A DNA stretch of 59,509 bases from Deltaproteobacteria bacterium (lineage in GTDB: Bacteria > Myxococcota_A > Polyangia > Fen-1088), in assembly GCA_016935975.1 (NCBI GenBank), contig JAFGPX010000180.1:1-59509 (forward strand), given 5' to 3'. This document shows positions 1-11,179 of the stretch, piece by piece. The notes beneath the pieces were generated by a model. The model worked only from the letters and a program-made list of their open reading frames with translations. It did not search any database and had not been told where the DNA came from. Within the stretch, counting starts at the first letter, position 1. Every line of letters begins with the position of its first letter. The translations under genes were made by a program, and so were the position numbers.

Positions 1-690
1 AGCGACGGAACCCTCCGCTGCACGACGAACCAGGGGCACGGCGATGCCTTGCACGTCGGCGAGTTGGTCGTGGGCAAGGGCATCGCGGTGTTCACGGTGC
101 ACGAAGGCGTGGGCGGCTACGACGTGCACAACGGCAACACCTGCTCGTTCTACGTTAACGTCACGGGCGGCGACGACAACGGCCGCGGCGTGGCCGAGGA
201 TGTCGATCCCGCGAGCCCCGGGGCCGAGATGTGGAGCGCGACCTCCAGCGCGCTCTACTCCTGCGCGGACGGCAAGGTGGTGTCGTCGAGCGAGCCGTCG
301 ATGCAGAACTTCCTCATCTATTGGGACGGCGACGAGTCGCGCGAGCTCCAAGACGGGGCCACGATCCGCAAGGCGACCTCCGGCTCGAATCTGCTGTCCG
401 CCAGCGGCTGCTCGGGCAACAACGGTACCAAGAGCACGCCGACCCTGACCGCGGACTTGCTGGGCGACTGGCGCGAGGAGCTGGTGGTGCGCGAATCGAA
501 CAACAGCGGCCTGCGCGTCTACACCACCACGGACGTGACCAAGCGCCGCATCTACACCTTGATGCACGACCCGACCTACCGCATGCAGACGAGCTTCGAG
601 CAGGCCTCCTACAACCAGCCGCCGCACACCGGCTTCCACATCGGCAACGGCATGGCGGCTCCGCCGAAACCGGACATCTACGTCAAGTAG
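1..690 (+). CDS. Rhamnogalacturonan lyase, PL11 family (3' part; 5' end outside window)
   Basis: The reading frame is open from base 1 and ends at 690, leaving the last 229 residues. Conserved blocks typical of polysaccharide lyase family 11 are visible: GHGDALHVGEL, the HEG...GYDVHNGNTCS region, a G-D-GRG-A-DVDP-PG-EMW stretch, NFLIYWDGD, and LLGDWREELVVR close to the C-terminus. PL11 enzymes cleave the rhamnogalacturonan I backbone of pectin by beta-elimination and are normally secreted, with a calcium-dependent beta-propeller fold. The signal peptide and N-terminal half lie outside the window. Several cysteines occur in this part, as expected for an exported protein. It suggests plant-polysaccharide degradation. 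No other pectinolytic gene is seen nearby. Confidence 0.88.
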   Translation, partial: SDGTLRCTTNQGHGDALHVGELVVGKGIAVFTVHEGVGGYDVHNGNTCSFYVNVTGGDDNGRGVAEDVDPASPGAEMWSATSSALYSCADGKVVSSSEPSMQNFLIYWDGDESRELQDGATIRKATSGSNLLSASGCSGNNGTKSTPTLTADLLGDWREELVVRESNNSGLRVYTTTDVTKRRIYTLMHDPTYRMQTSFEQASYNQPPHTGFHIGNGMAAPPKPDIYVK

Positions 691-702
691 CCAGGGGTCG
701 AA

Positions 703-880
703 CCACAGAGGACGCAGAGGAGACAGAGGACACAGAGAAGGAAAGGGTTCGGATCTCGACAACGAGTCTCGGCAGAGGGTGCATACGTTGGTTGAGGCCG
801 GTCCCACGGTTCCGGAACCCTCGTCCCTCCGGCCTCTGTGGCCTTTGTCTCCTCTGTGTCCCCTGTGGTGAACCCTTCCG
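703..880. repeat. Imperfect inverted repeat built of CACAGAG-type units
   Basis: The left arm (about 703-760) is made of units such as CCACAGAGGA, GCAGAGGAGA and CACAGAGAAGG. The right arm (about 820-880) is its near reverse complement, with CTCTGTGTCC and GGCCTCTGTGG. The arms would fold into a long imperfect hairpin between the lyase stop codon and the HAD gene. Similar single-arm or degenerate copies occur at about 15777-15815 and 19865-20015. Similar CACAGAG-rich intergenic repeats are widespread in bacteria. No transposase is encoded here. Confidence 0.7.
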
Positions 881-935
881 ACAGGAGAGCGCTCTTGTCC
901 GTTGCCCCCTGTCAAGTGTGAACCTCGCGGCCACG

Positions 936-941
936 TATGAT
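936..941 (+). promoter_or_regulatory. Possible -10 hexamer upstream of the lipid cluster
   Basis: TATGAT lies 21 bases before the ATG at 962 and would give a very short leader. No good -35 hexamer is seen at 16-18 bp, only TGTCAA at a spacing of about 20, so this is a weak call. Confidence 0.3.
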
Positions 942-961
942 ATACGCTGCCTCTCGAAACC

Positions 962-1624
962 ATGGCCGCCGCAGCGTTCTATGATTTGGACGGCACGCTT
1001 TGCCGCACGAATCTCGTGCATGCGTACGCGTACAACGCGCGCAACCAGCAGGGGATACTGCGCAGCATCACGCGCACGCTGTCAACCGTGGCGAGTATCC
1101 CTGCCTTCCTGGTCGCCGATTTCTTCGACCGGCGGTTGTTCAACCAGATCTTCTTCCGCAGGTACAAGGGGGAATCCGAGGATCGGCTGCGCTACCTGGC
1201 GCAGGAGCTCTTCGACAAAGTCATCAAGGATTCCATCTACCCGGGCGCCTACCAGCTCATCGAGAAATCTCGGCAGCTCGGGTTGCGCCAGGTGCTGGTC
1301 ACGGGCGCCGTCGACTTCACCGCACTGCCGCTCGTGCGCCACCTCGGGCTCGACGACATGGTGACCAACCACCTCGAGTTCGTGGACGGCAAGGCGACCG
1401 GGCGTCTACTTCCCCCGGTGATGGCGTCGGCGACCAAGGCGAGCTGGATCCGCGTCTACGCCGAAAAGGAGGGGCTCAACCTGTCCGAGTGCTATAGCTA
1501 CTCGGACAGCATGAGCGACCTACCCATGTTGTCGGTGGTCGGGCACCCGACGGCGACAAACCCAGACTTCCGGCTGAGAAACACAGCCCTGCAACACGAC
1601 TGGCCGATCCTGGACCTGCGGTAA
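962..1624 (+). CDS. HAD-IB family phosphatase (SerB/CicA-like)
   Basis: A 220-residue haloacid dehalogenase-type hydrolase. Motif I is FYDLDGTL, with nucleophile Asp8 and acid/base Asp10. Motif II is the VTGA segment around Thr114. Motif III/IV is SYSDSMSDLPML, with Asp182 and Asp186 for magnesium. Such HAD-IB proteins dephosphorylate small phosphomonoesters and are often encoded beside or fused to PlsC acyltransferases in lipid pathways. Here the gene is first in a tight + strand series with a DUF2088 protein, a ligase/acyltransferase fusion and an SDR, so a lipid or glycerol phosphate intermediate is a reasonable substrate guess. The ATG has no clear Shine-Dalgarno sequence. Confidence 0.85.
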   Translation: MAAAAFYDLDGTLCRTNLVHAYAYNARNQQGILRSITRTLSTVASIPAFLVADFFDRRLFNQIFFRRYKGESEDRLRYLAQELFDKVIKDSIYPGAYQLIEKSRQLGLRQVLVTGAVDFTALPLVRHLGLDDMVTNHLEFVDGKATGRLLPPVMASATKASWIRVYAEKEGLNLSECYSYSDSMSDLPMLSVVGHPTATNPDFRLRNTALQHDWPILDLR

Positions 1625-1652
1625 CCTCGGTGGCCGACAACTGGCAAGAACG

Positions 1653-3278
<1,626 letters not shown>

Positions 3279-3293
3279 ACACGCGACCCTTCC

Positions 3294-6200
3294 ATGAACG
3301 AACCCGCATTGACACCGGCTGCCGTGCTTTCGTTGCGCGAGATCTACCGCGGCCGGAACGTCTTCTTGCTGGGCGGGACGGGGTTTCTCGGCAAGGTGCT
3401 GCTCAGCATGCTCCTGCACAGCTTCCCCGACATCGGCCGCGTCTACGTCATGGTCCGGCGCGGGACCGGCACCTCCAGCGAGGCGCGCTTCTGGGATCAA
3501 GTGGTGACGTCGCACCCCTTCGATCCCCTGCGCGAGCGGCACGGCGGCTCGGAAGCGCTGCATGCGTTCCTGGCGGCGAAGGTGCGCGTCGTCGACGGCG
3601 ACATCACGGAGCCGAACCTGGGGCTTGGGGACGCAGAGGCGGCCCGCGTGGCGGGCGATATCGACGTGGTCATCAACTCCTCGGGCAAGGTCACCTTCAA
3701 CCCGCCGCTCGAATCGGCGCTGCGCACCAACGTGCAAGGGATCCGCAACGTCATCGCCTTCGTCAAGCGCATGCGGCGTCCGGCCTTGCTCCACACCAGC
3801 ACCTGCTTCGTGGCGGGCAACCGCAGCGGCGAGGTCTGGGAGAGCGAGAAGCTGGACGGCTACTTCCCGCGCTGGCGCGAGCTGCCGGCGACGCATTTCA
3901 ACGTCGAGCAGGAGATCGCGGATTGCGCGCGTATCGCGGCCGAGGTGCGGGCCCAGGCCGAAGACGCGCAGGTGGTGGCACGTCTGCGCCAGAGAGCACG
4001 CGACTTCCTGCGCGAGGCGAGGCGCGATCCCGACGACGAGGCCGCGCTCAAGATGGGTTTGGCGCGCGAGCGCAAGGACTGGATACGCAGCGAGCTCACC
4101 TGTCGCGGCATCCAGCGCGCCAAGGAGTGGGGCTGGCCGAACATCTACACGTACACCAAGAGCATCGGCGACCAGCTCGTGGCGCGCGAAACCGGCATCG
4201 TGCGCTCCATCGTGCGGCCGGCCATCGTCGAGAGCGCCATCGCCTATCCCTTCCGGGGCTGGAACGAGGGCTTCACGACCTCGGCGCCGCTCGTCTATCT
4301 CGCGCTCAAGGGGCAGAACAAGCTGCCGGTGTCGGAATCCTTGATCCTCGACATGGTGCCGGTGGACTACATCGCGGGCGGCATGTTGATGGTGGCGGCG
4401 CATGCCTGCGTCGAGGAACCGGCTCTGGTGCACCAGCTCGCGAGCGGCGATCTCAACCCCTCGCGCATCGGCCGCGTGACCACGCTGACCGGGCTCTACA
4501 AGCGGCGTCGCTTCCAGAACAAGGAAAGCGGCAGCGAGTTGCTCAACAAGCTAGCGGCCCGCATGGAGTTCCGGCCGGTGAGCTACGAGGACTACGACCG
4601 GACGTCCCTGCCGCTGGTCAGCCGCATGAGCGAGAAGGCTTCCGACGCGCTCGACCGGATCCGCCCGCATTGGGGCGGCGGACGTTTCGCGGACTGGGTC
4701 GACCAAGTCAAGAAGAAAGTCGACGAGGTCAAGCGCATCACCAAGGACGCAAGCCACGATATCGATCTCTTCCGGCCGTTCATCCTCGACAACGAGTACG
4801 TCCTGCGCGCCGACAACATCCGCGCCTTGCGCGAGCGGGTGCCCGTGGCGGAGCGCAGCCTGGCGCCTTGGTCGCCCGAGACCATCGACTGGTACGACTA
4901 CTTCATGAACATCCACTTTCCCGGTCTGCAGAAGTGGGTGCTGCCCGAGCTCGACGAAACCTATGCGCCCAAGCCCAAGAGCGTGTACGCCTACCGCGAT
5001 CTGATCGAGCTCTTCGACACCACGACCAAGCTGCACAAGACGCGCGTGGCCCTGCGCATGGAGCGTGGCGGCCGGCTGGAATCGTACACGTACCGCGATC
5101 TGCGCGAGCTGGCCGAGCGAGCCGGTACGTTCCTGGTGGGCCAGGGGATCAAGGCCGGCGATCGCGTGATTCTCTTCGCCAAGAACTCGCCGGAATGGCC
5201 GATGTGTTACTTCGGCATTCTCAAGGCGGGCGCCACCGCGGTGCCGGTGGCGCACGATTCGACCTCGGCCGAGATCGTGAACATCGCGCGCGCGTCCGGC
5301 GCGGTCGGAATCATCTTGGGCGAGGATCTCCTGGACAAGCGCTCGACTCTCGGCCGCGACCTGGCCGCCGCGGGCCTGGCCGCCGCGCTGTGGCCGTTCG
5401 GGGCGGTGTTCGAGCTTCTCGACGAAACCGTCGAGAACGAGCGGCGCAAGTCCCTCGTCGGCAAACACGCCGCCGACGCCGTGGCTTCGCTCATCTTCAC
5501 GTCCGGCACCACCGGCACGCCCAAGGGCGTGATGCTCACCCACCGCAACTTCACCTTCATGGTGGCCGAGCTGTCGCGCGTCTTCGACCTGGGAACCTCC
5601 GATTGCATGTTGTCGGTGCTGCCGCTGCATCACACTTTCGAGTTTTCCGCCGGCTTGCTCGCGCCGCTCGCGCACGGGGCGCGCGTCACCTACACCCCCG
5701 ATCTCACCGGGGACACCATCAACCACGCCCTCAAGCATGGCAAGATCACCGCCATCGTCGGCGTTCCGGCCCTGTGGGAGACCCTGCGCCGCCGCGTGCT
5801 CCAGCGCTTCTCGGACAAGTCCGAGTTGCTCGAGTCCGCGGTCAAGGCCTTGGCCGACGCCAATTTCGAGGTGCGGTCGCGCACCGGCATCGACCTCGGC
5901 ATGCTTCTGTTCCTGCCCGTGCACGAGAAGCTCGGCGGCCGCATCCGCTACATGATCAGCGGCGGCTCGGCGTTGCCACCCGACGTGCTCAAGACCTTCT
6001 ACGGCATGGGCTTCGATTTCTTCGAGGGATATGGCCTGACCGAGACCGCGCCGGTGCTGTCGGTCAGCACGCCGAAGAAGAAGCCCATCGCGGGCTCGGT
6101 CGGGCAGCCGCTGGCCGGCATCGAGGTCAGGATCCACGAGCCCGACGACACCGGCGTGGGCGAGGTCATCGCCCGCGGCAAGAACGTGATGGCCGGCTAC

Positions 6201-7763
6201 TGGCAGGACGAGGAGGCCACGGCCGGCGCAATCCGCGACGGCTGGTTCCACACCGGCGATCTGGGCCGCTTCGACGAGGACGGCAATCTCTACATCGTCG
6301 GACGCTCCAAGGACGTCATCATCGACGCCAACGGCAAGAACGTGTATCCCGACGAGATCGAGGATCTCTACAAGGACTGCCCCTACGTCAAGGAGCTGTC
6401 CGTGGTCGGCTTGCCGGACGGCGTGGCCGAGCACGTGGCCTGCGCGGTGGTGCCCGACCTCGAGCGCGAGCCCGGGCTCTCCTCGGCCGAGGTCAAACGT
6501 CGGATCGAGACGCACTTCCGGACCGTGTCGGGGCCTCTGCCTTTCTGGAAGCGCGTCCGCACCTTGGAGTTCTGGGAGGGCGAGCTGCCGCGCACCAGCA
6601 CGCGCAAGGTGCGGCGGCGGGACGTGGCGGCCGAGCTGCGCGCGCGGCTCGACAGGGCGCAGGCCGACAAGGAGGTCGACGCGGCCACGCGCAACGCCGA
6701 GGCCAGCCACAGTTGGCTCCTCGAGATCGTGGCCGACGCCTGCGGCAAGCCGTATGCCTCGGTGCACATGACGAGCGCGCTCGACGAGCTCGGCTTCGAC
6801 AGCCTGACGTACAACGAGCTTGCGGCGGGGTTCGAGAACGCGGGCGTGCAGGTGCCGGAGGGAACCGTGTTCGCGAACGCGCGCACCGTGAGCGAGCTTC
6901 TCGACATGGTGATGGGCCGGCGGCATGTGCCCTCGCTCGAAAAGCGGGAGGGCAAGAAGGCCGCCGACGACGAGGCCGACGACATCCAGTTGCCCACGCC
7001 GGTGGCCCGGCTGGGCAAACGCGGCTTGGCCAAGGCGCAGCGTTGGTTTTACACCAAGGCGCTCAAGACCAAGGTGCGCGGCGAGGCGTACATCCCGCAG
7101 CACACGAATTTCATCGTGGCCGCGAATCACTCCTCGCACCTCGACATGGGCGCCGTGAAGGTGGCGCTCGGCGACGCGGGGCACGAGCTGGCCTCGCTGG
7201 CCGCGGCGGACTACTTTTTCAAGAACAAGTGGCGACGCGCCTACTTCAAGAACCTGACCAACCTCGTGCCCATGGAGCGCAGCGGCTCGATTCGCAAGTC
7301 GCTGGCCATCGCCGAGCGGGTGCTCCGCGGCGGCAAGAGCCTGATGCTGTTCCCCGAAGGCACGCGGTCGCGCACCGGCGAGATGTCGGATTTCTTGCCC
7401 AGCCTCGGCTACCTGGCGCTCCGTGCCGACGTGGGGATCCTGCCGGCCTACATCGAGGGCGCACACGACGCCTTGCCGGTCGGCGACACCATTCCGAAGA
7501 AGCGCGATCTGGGCGTGTACTTCGGTCCCTTCCTGACAATCGACTTCCTGCGCGCCGTCACCGCCGGTCTGTCCCACCAGGAATCCTGGCGCCTGTGCTC
7601 GGCTCTGACCCAGCGGATCGTCGAGAATCTGCGCGACGGGGTCACCCCACGCTTCGACGCCGCGAGCGTGCGCGGAGCCTGGGACGGGGAGAAGCTGGGA
7701 GCGCTCGCGCCGCCGCCGTTCCGCACGCGTCAGTGCAAGAGCAGCGCGGAGGGGCCGGCGTGA
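3294..7763 (+). CDS. Four-domain lipid enzyme: acyl reductase (SDR) - AMP ligase - ACP - PlsC acyltransferase (ElbD-like)
   Basis: A 1489-residue fusion. Domain 1 (about 20-400) is a fatty acyl-CoA/thioester reductase-like SDR with GGTGFLG at 27-33 and the YxxxK pair Tyr285/Lys289. Domain 2 (about 555-1110) is an adenylate-forming acyl ligase with TSGTTGTPKG at 736-745 and later YGLTE, GWFHTGD and GRSKD blocks. Domain 3 is an acyl carrier domain with the phosphopantetheine serine in GFDSL (Ser1170). Domain 4 is a PlsC-type acyltransferase with NHSSHLD (His1279, Asp1284) and FPEGTRS (1353-1359). As I recall, this order matches ElbD, the multifunctional enzyme of myxobacterial ether-lipid synthesis. 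The inferred logic is acid activation, loading on the ACP, reduction and acyl transfer to glycerol phosphate. The stop overlaps the GTG of the next gene. Confidence 0.85.
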   Translation: MNEPALTPAAVLSLREIYRGRNVFLLGGTGFLGKVLLSMLLHSFPDIGRVYVMVRRGTGTSSEARFWDQVVTSHPFDPLRERHGGSEALHAFLAAKVRVVDGDITEPNLGLGDAEAARVAGDIDVVINSSGKVTFNPPLESALRTNVQGIRNVIAFVKRMRRPALLHTSTCFVAGNRSGEVWESEKLDGYFPRWRELPATHFNVEQEIADCARIAAEVRAQAEDAQVVARLRQRARDFLREARRDPDDEAALKMGLARERKDWIRSELTCRGIQRAKEWGWPNIYTYTKSIGDQLVARETGIVRSIVRPAIVESAIAYPFRGWNEGFTTSAPLVYLALKGQNKLPVSESLILDMVPVDYIAGGMLMVAAHACVEEPALVHQLASGDLNPSRIGRVTTLTGLYKRRRFQNKESGSELLNKLAARMEFRPVSYEDYDRTSLPLVSRMSEKASDALDRIRPHWGGGRFADWVDQVKKKVDEVKRITKDASHDIDLFRPFILDNEYVLRADNIRALRERVPVAERSLAPWSPETIDWYDYFMNIHFPGLQKWVLPELDETYAPKPKSVYAYRDLIELFDTTTKLHKTRVALRMERGGRLESYTYRDLRELAERAGTFLVGQGIKAGDRVILFAKNSPEWPMCYFGILKAGATAVPVAHDSTSAEIVNIARASGAVGIILGEDLLDKRSTLGRDLAAAGLAAALWPFGAVFELLDETVENERRKSLVGKHAADAVASLIFTSGTTGTPKGVMLTHRNFTFMVAELSRVFDLGTSDCMLSVLPLHHTFEFSAGLLAPLAHGARVTYTPDLTGDTINHALKHGKITAIVGVPALWETLRRRVLQRFSDKSELLESAVKALADANFEVRSRTGIDLGMLLFLPVHEKLGGRIRYMISGGSALPPDVLKTFYGMGFDFFEGYGLTETAPVLSVSTPKKKPIAGSVGQPLAGIEVRIHEPDDTGVGEVIARGKNVMAGYWQDEEATAGAIRDGWFHTGDLGRFDEDGNLYIVGRSKDVIIDANGKNVYPDEIEDLYKDCPYVKELSVVGLPDGVAEHVACAVVPDLEREPGLSSAEVKRRIETHFRTVSGPLPFWKRVRTLEFWEGELPRTSTRKVRRRDVAAELRARLDRAQADKEVDAATRNAEASHSWLLEIVADACGKPYASVHMTSALDELGFDSLTYNELAAGFENAGVQVPEGTVFANARTVSELLDMVMGRRHVPSLEKREGKKAADDEADDIQLPTPVARLGKRGLAKAQRWFYTKALKTKVRGEAYIPQHTNFIVAANHSSHLDMGAVKVALGDAGHELASLAAADYFFKNKWRRAYFKNLTNLVPMERSGSIRKSLAIAERVLRGGKSLMLFPEGTRSRTGEMSDFLPSLGYLALRADVGILPAYIEGAHDALPVGDTIPKKRDLGVYFGPFLTIDFLRAVTAGLSHQESWRLCSALTQRIVENLRDGVTPRFDAASVRGAWDGEKLGALAPPPFRTRQCKSSAEGPA

Positions 7764-8773
7764 AGATCCTGGTGACCGGCGCCACCGGCTTCCTCGGTTG
7801 CCATTTCATGGACGAGTTGTGCCGGCGCGTGGACGGCTTCCAGATTCGGGTGCTCTCGCTGTTCGACACGCCCGCTCTGCAGGCCCACGGCGTGGAAGTC
7901 TTGATCGGGACCGTGACGTCGCCCGTGGACGTGGCGCGCGCCATGGAGGATGTCACCCACGTGTATCACCTGGCCGGTTTGGTTTCGCGCAAGCCCGAGG
8001 ACGCCAACCTGATGTTCGACGTCCACGTCAACGGCACCCGTGTGGTGTGTCAGGAGGCGGCCAAGGCCGGCGTGAAGCGCATCCTGATGTCCTCGACCAG
8101 CGGCACCATCGCCATCTCCGAGCGCGACGACGAATGGCCGGACGAATCGTCGCCCGCACCGCTTTCGCTCATCACGCGCTGGGGCTACTACGCCAGCAAG
8201 TACTACCAGGAGGCGGTGGCGCGCGAGTTCTGCGGCGACAAGGTCGAGCTGGTGATGGTCAACCCGAGCCTGCTGCTCGGCCCGGGTGACGAGCGTATCG
8301 GCTCGACCCGCGAAGTGCTGTCGTTCCTGGCGGGTGACGTGCGCGTCGTGCCCGGGGGCGGCCTGAATTTCGTCGATGCCCGGGACGTGGCCGCCATCTT
8401 GCCAGTGGCCATGGACCGGGGGCGGGCGGGAGAACGCTACCTGCTCGGCGGGCACAACATGAGCTTCGCGGAGTACTTCGACCGCATGGAGCGGCTGAGC
8501 AAGGAGTACGCGCCGCGCATCAAGCTCCCGGGCAATTGGCCGCATTTCGCCGCGCGCGCCCAGGCGGCCCTGTTCAAGGCGATCGGCCGCACGCCGCCCA
8601 TCGAGCCGGCCGCTGCGGATCAGGCCAGGTATTTCTGGTATTTCGACGGCAAGAAGGCGCGAGGGGAGCTGGGCTTCGCGCCCCGCGAGGCGAGCGCCAC
8701 CCTGTGGGACACCATCGCGTACGTGCGCGCACATCACATGGGGAATGGCGCGTTCGCGAAGAAGGGCGACTAG
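7760..8773 (+). CDS. NAD(P)-dependent SDR (epimerase/reductase), lipid cluster
   Basis: The GTG at 7760 overlaps the preceding TGA (GTGA), indicating translational coupling, and gives 337 residues. The N-terminus KILVTGATGFLG is a Rossmann dinucleotide motif; HLAG follows, and the catalytic pair is in WGYYASKYYQE (YxxxK). This is the extended SDR layout of NAD-dependent epimerases, 3-beta-hydroxysteroid dehydrogenase-like enzymes and OleD-like lipid reductases. As last gene of the four-gene cluster it could reduce a keto intermediate such as an alkyl or acyl dihydroxyacetone derivative; that is inference. Its stop overlaps by four bases the stop of the receptor gene on the opposite strand. 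Confidence 0.82.
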   Translation: MKILVTGATGFLGCHFMDELCRRVDGFQIRVLSLFDTPALQAHGVEVLIGTVTSPVDVARAMEDVTHVYHLAGLVSRKPEDANLMFDVHVNGTRVVCQEAAKAGVKRILMSSTSGTIAISERDDEWPDESSPAPLSLITRWGYYASKYYQEAVAREFCGDKVELVMVNPSLLLGPGDERIGSTREVLSFLAGDVRVVPGGGLNFVDARDVAAILPVAMDRGRAGERYLLGGHNMSFAEYFDRMERLSKEYAPRIKLPGNWPHFAARAQAALFKAIGRTPPIEPAAADQARYFWYFDGKKARGELGFAPREASATLWDTIAYVRAHHMGNGAFAKKGD

Positions 8774-11175
8774 AACTCCTGGACTACCTGTAGGAGGGCG
8801 GTGCGGCCGAGCTGGGGATAGTCGACGCCGGCAAAGCCGGGATCGGCGTAGTGCACGTCGGCCACGTTGCGCACGACCAGCACCAGGGTGGTCGGTCTGT
8901 CGTCGAACAGCTCCAGGCCCATGGTGCGAATCGTTCCGCCGATCAGTAGGTAGCCGGGCAACTCGTACTGCCGGCCGGCTTCGAGGGTGTTGGCGCCGCT
9001 CGATCGCCGGCGGCTGACGTAGGAGATCTCGGCGCTGGCGCGCAGGGGTAGACGGGGAACCGTGGCGCTGCCGCCGGCGTTCGCGACCAAGACGGGGTAG
9101 GCGGCGTTGGCGTAGCTCGACAGGTCGGCGACGAAGTTGTCCTCGTCGAGGCGGAGCACCGTGCGGTTGAGCGTCAGATTGGCGTATGCGGCGATCTTGC
9201 GGCGGTAGTCGAAGCGCAGCTCGGTTTCCCAAGACAGGGAGCCCACGCGGGACATGTTGAGCGCGACCTCGTTGATGCCCCGCTGGGCGAAGGTCGCCTG
9301 GTCGAGCAGGTAGCTGTACGCTAGGCCGGTCTTGAGCTGCAGATAGCGGTCGGGGCGGTACGAGAGCTGCGTCTCGACGGTATGGACGTAGGACGGCCGC
9401 AGCTCGTCGTTGCCCGCGATGTCGCCGGGCACGATGGGCGAGCCGTAGAGCAGCTGGGGCGAAGGCGCCTTGAAGGCGCTGCCGTAGAGGATCTTCAGGT
9501 GGAGGTTGTCGTGGAGCGTGGCGACGCCGACCAGCCGGCCGCTGACTTTGTCACCGTACACGCTGTGGCGGTCGTAGCGCAGGCCGCCGGTGAAGGTGAC
9601 AATCTCCATGGGCGACCACATGACGAGCGCATTGGCGCCCACGTTGCTGAGGTACTCGTCGCCGGTCGCGGTCGAGGCGAGCACCTCGTCCCCGGCCTGG
9701 TTGCCGGGGGTGCTGCCCAAGGAAGTCTTGAGCACGTCGTAGACGGTGGGCAGCTTCTCGTCGTCCAGAATCATGCCGGCGCCGAGCAGAACCTGCAGGT
9801 CTTCGCTGGGGCGCCATGCCACCTCGGCGTTGACGTCGAAGCCGCGGTAGCCGAAATCGCGCCGGACGTAGAAGAGATCGCTGCCGACCTCGATGCGATC
9901 GCGCGAGGTCGGGCCGCCGTAAAATCCCTGCCCGCTGACGCGCAGATCCAAGTCCTGCACCAGAGGTGTCTCGAGATAGAGGCCGAGGGCGGCCTGCCGC
10001 AGCGAGATGTTGGTGCCGTTGCGACGGCCGTTGCTATCGAGGCTGTGCGTGAGCTGTTCCCAATCGGCGAACTCGGCGGCTCGGTGGATTTCGGAAAGGT
10101 ATCCCGTGAGCGCAAGAGAGGCGTGTCGGCTCCACAGGTACTTCAGCCTGGCCAGGGCAACCGTCGAGTCGAGGATCATGTCGCGTGCACGTAGATCGGC
10201 GGGGGCGTAGCTCGGCAACTTGGGGGAGGGCGAGCTGGCCGGTAGCTGCAATCCGGAGCGGTCTTCGCTGCCGGTCCTGAGCGAAGCCAAGAACTGCCAG
10301 GCGCCGGAGCCGGCGCCGACCGCCATGTCCTGGCCCCACGTCGTGCCGCCTTGGTGGTTGGCGACCAGCGCGATCTCTCCACCCTGCATCTGGTCGGGGC
10401 GCCGCGTGACGATGTTGATCACGGCCAGGAAGGCGTCGGCGCCGTAGAGAGACGACGCGGGGCCGCGAATGATCTCGATCTGCTGTACCGCCGACAGGGG
10501 CACCAACTCCGGGCCGAGCCAGTTGCCGGCGGTGGAGCGGAACGAAACGGATTGCCCGTCGATCATCACCTTGACCAGCCCGCTCTCGGAGCGCAGCCCT
10601 CCCGAGATGCCGCGCACCGCGAGGTTGGGGATGATGTGGTCGTTGACAATGTAGAATCCGGCCACGTGGCGCAAGATCTCGTCGACGGACTGGTAGCCCC
10701 ATGTCTGGATCTCCTCGCGACCGATGACGGTGGTGACGGCGGGTGCGCGGTCCTCTCCGATTTCGGACTTGGTCGCGGTCACCACGACGTTTTCCAGCAA
10801 GGCGGCCAGGTCGAACTCGCTGAGGTCCTGCCCCTTGATGGCACTCAACATGTCGACGACCTCGTGCTCGGCGCTCGAACCGTTGTCCGGCAAGGGAGGC
10901 GGCTCGAAGGTAGCCGGCTCGGGGTTGGCGTCAGCGGCGTCAGCGGCCTCTGCGGGGCCGATCTCGCCGGGACCCGCCTCGGGAGCGCCAGCATCGACCT
11001 CGGGAGCGGCGGCATCGGCAGCCGGCACCGAAACGGGCTGAACGTAGCTCTCTGCTGCGGCCGCGTGCGGGCCGGCCAGGCCAGCCCAAGCAACCCCGGC
11101 CAGGCCGAGAAGCAGGCGGCGCCCCGCTCGATTTGGCCCCGGCGGCGACCTTCTGGCTCGGCCACGAGAGGGCAT
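8770..11175 (-). CDS. TonB-dependent outer-membrane receptor
   Basis: An 801-residue protein starting at the ATG at 11175, chosen because an Arg-rich n-region, a hydrophobic GLAGVAWAGLAG core and an AAAAE cleavage region follow at once. An acidic Ala/Pro-rich spacer leads to a TonB-box-like ENVVVTATK stretch. The plug domain follows with VTTVIGREEI, the LRHVAGFYI region and EIIRGPASSLYGADAF, then a long beta-barrel ending in a C-terminal Phe (VVQEF). Such receptors import siderophores, cobalamin, sugars or metals with TonB-ExbBD energy. The gene lies 4 bp after a periplasmic binding protein gene, so the two are surely cotranscribed. The substrate cannot be read from the sequence. Confidence 0.9.
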   Translation of the reverse strand: MPSRGRARRSPPGPNRAGRRLLLGLAGVAWAGLAGPHAAAAESYVQPVSVPAADAAAPEVDAGAPEAGPGEIGPAEAADAADANPEPATFEPPPLPDNGSSAEHEVVDMLSAIKGQDLSEFDLAALLENVVVTATKSEIGEDRAPAVTTVIGREEIQTWGYQSVDEILRHVAGFYIVNDHIIPNLAVRGISGGLRSESGLVKVMIDGQSVSFRSTAGNWLGPELVPLSAVQQIEIIRGPASSLYGADAFLAVINIVTRRPDQMQGGEIALVANHQGGTTWGQDMAVGAGSGAWQFLASLRTGSEDRSGLQLPASSPSPKLPSYAPADLRARDMILDSTVALARLKYLWSRHASLALTGYLSEIHRAAEFADWEQLTHSLDSNGRRNGTNISLRQAALGLYLETPLVQDLDLRVSGQGFYGGPTSRDRIEVGSDLFYVRRDFGYRGFDVNAEVAWRPSEDLQVLLGAGMILDDEKLPTVYDVLKTSLGSTPGNQAGDEVLASTATGDEYLSNVGANALVMWSPMEIVTFTGGLRYDRHSVYGDKVSGRLVGVATLHDNLHLKILYGSAFKAPSPQLLYGSPIVPGDIAGNDELRPSYVHTVETQLSYRPDRYLQLKTGLAYSYLLDQATFAQRGINEVALNMSRVGSLSWETELRFDYRRKIAAYANLTLNRTVLRLDEDNFVADLSSYANAAYPVLVANAGGSATVPRLPLRASAEISYVSRRRSSGANTLEAGRQYELPGYLLIGGTIRTMGLELFDDRPTTLVLVVRNVADVHYADPGFAGVDYPQLGRTALLQVVQEF

Positions 11176-11179
11176 GCTG

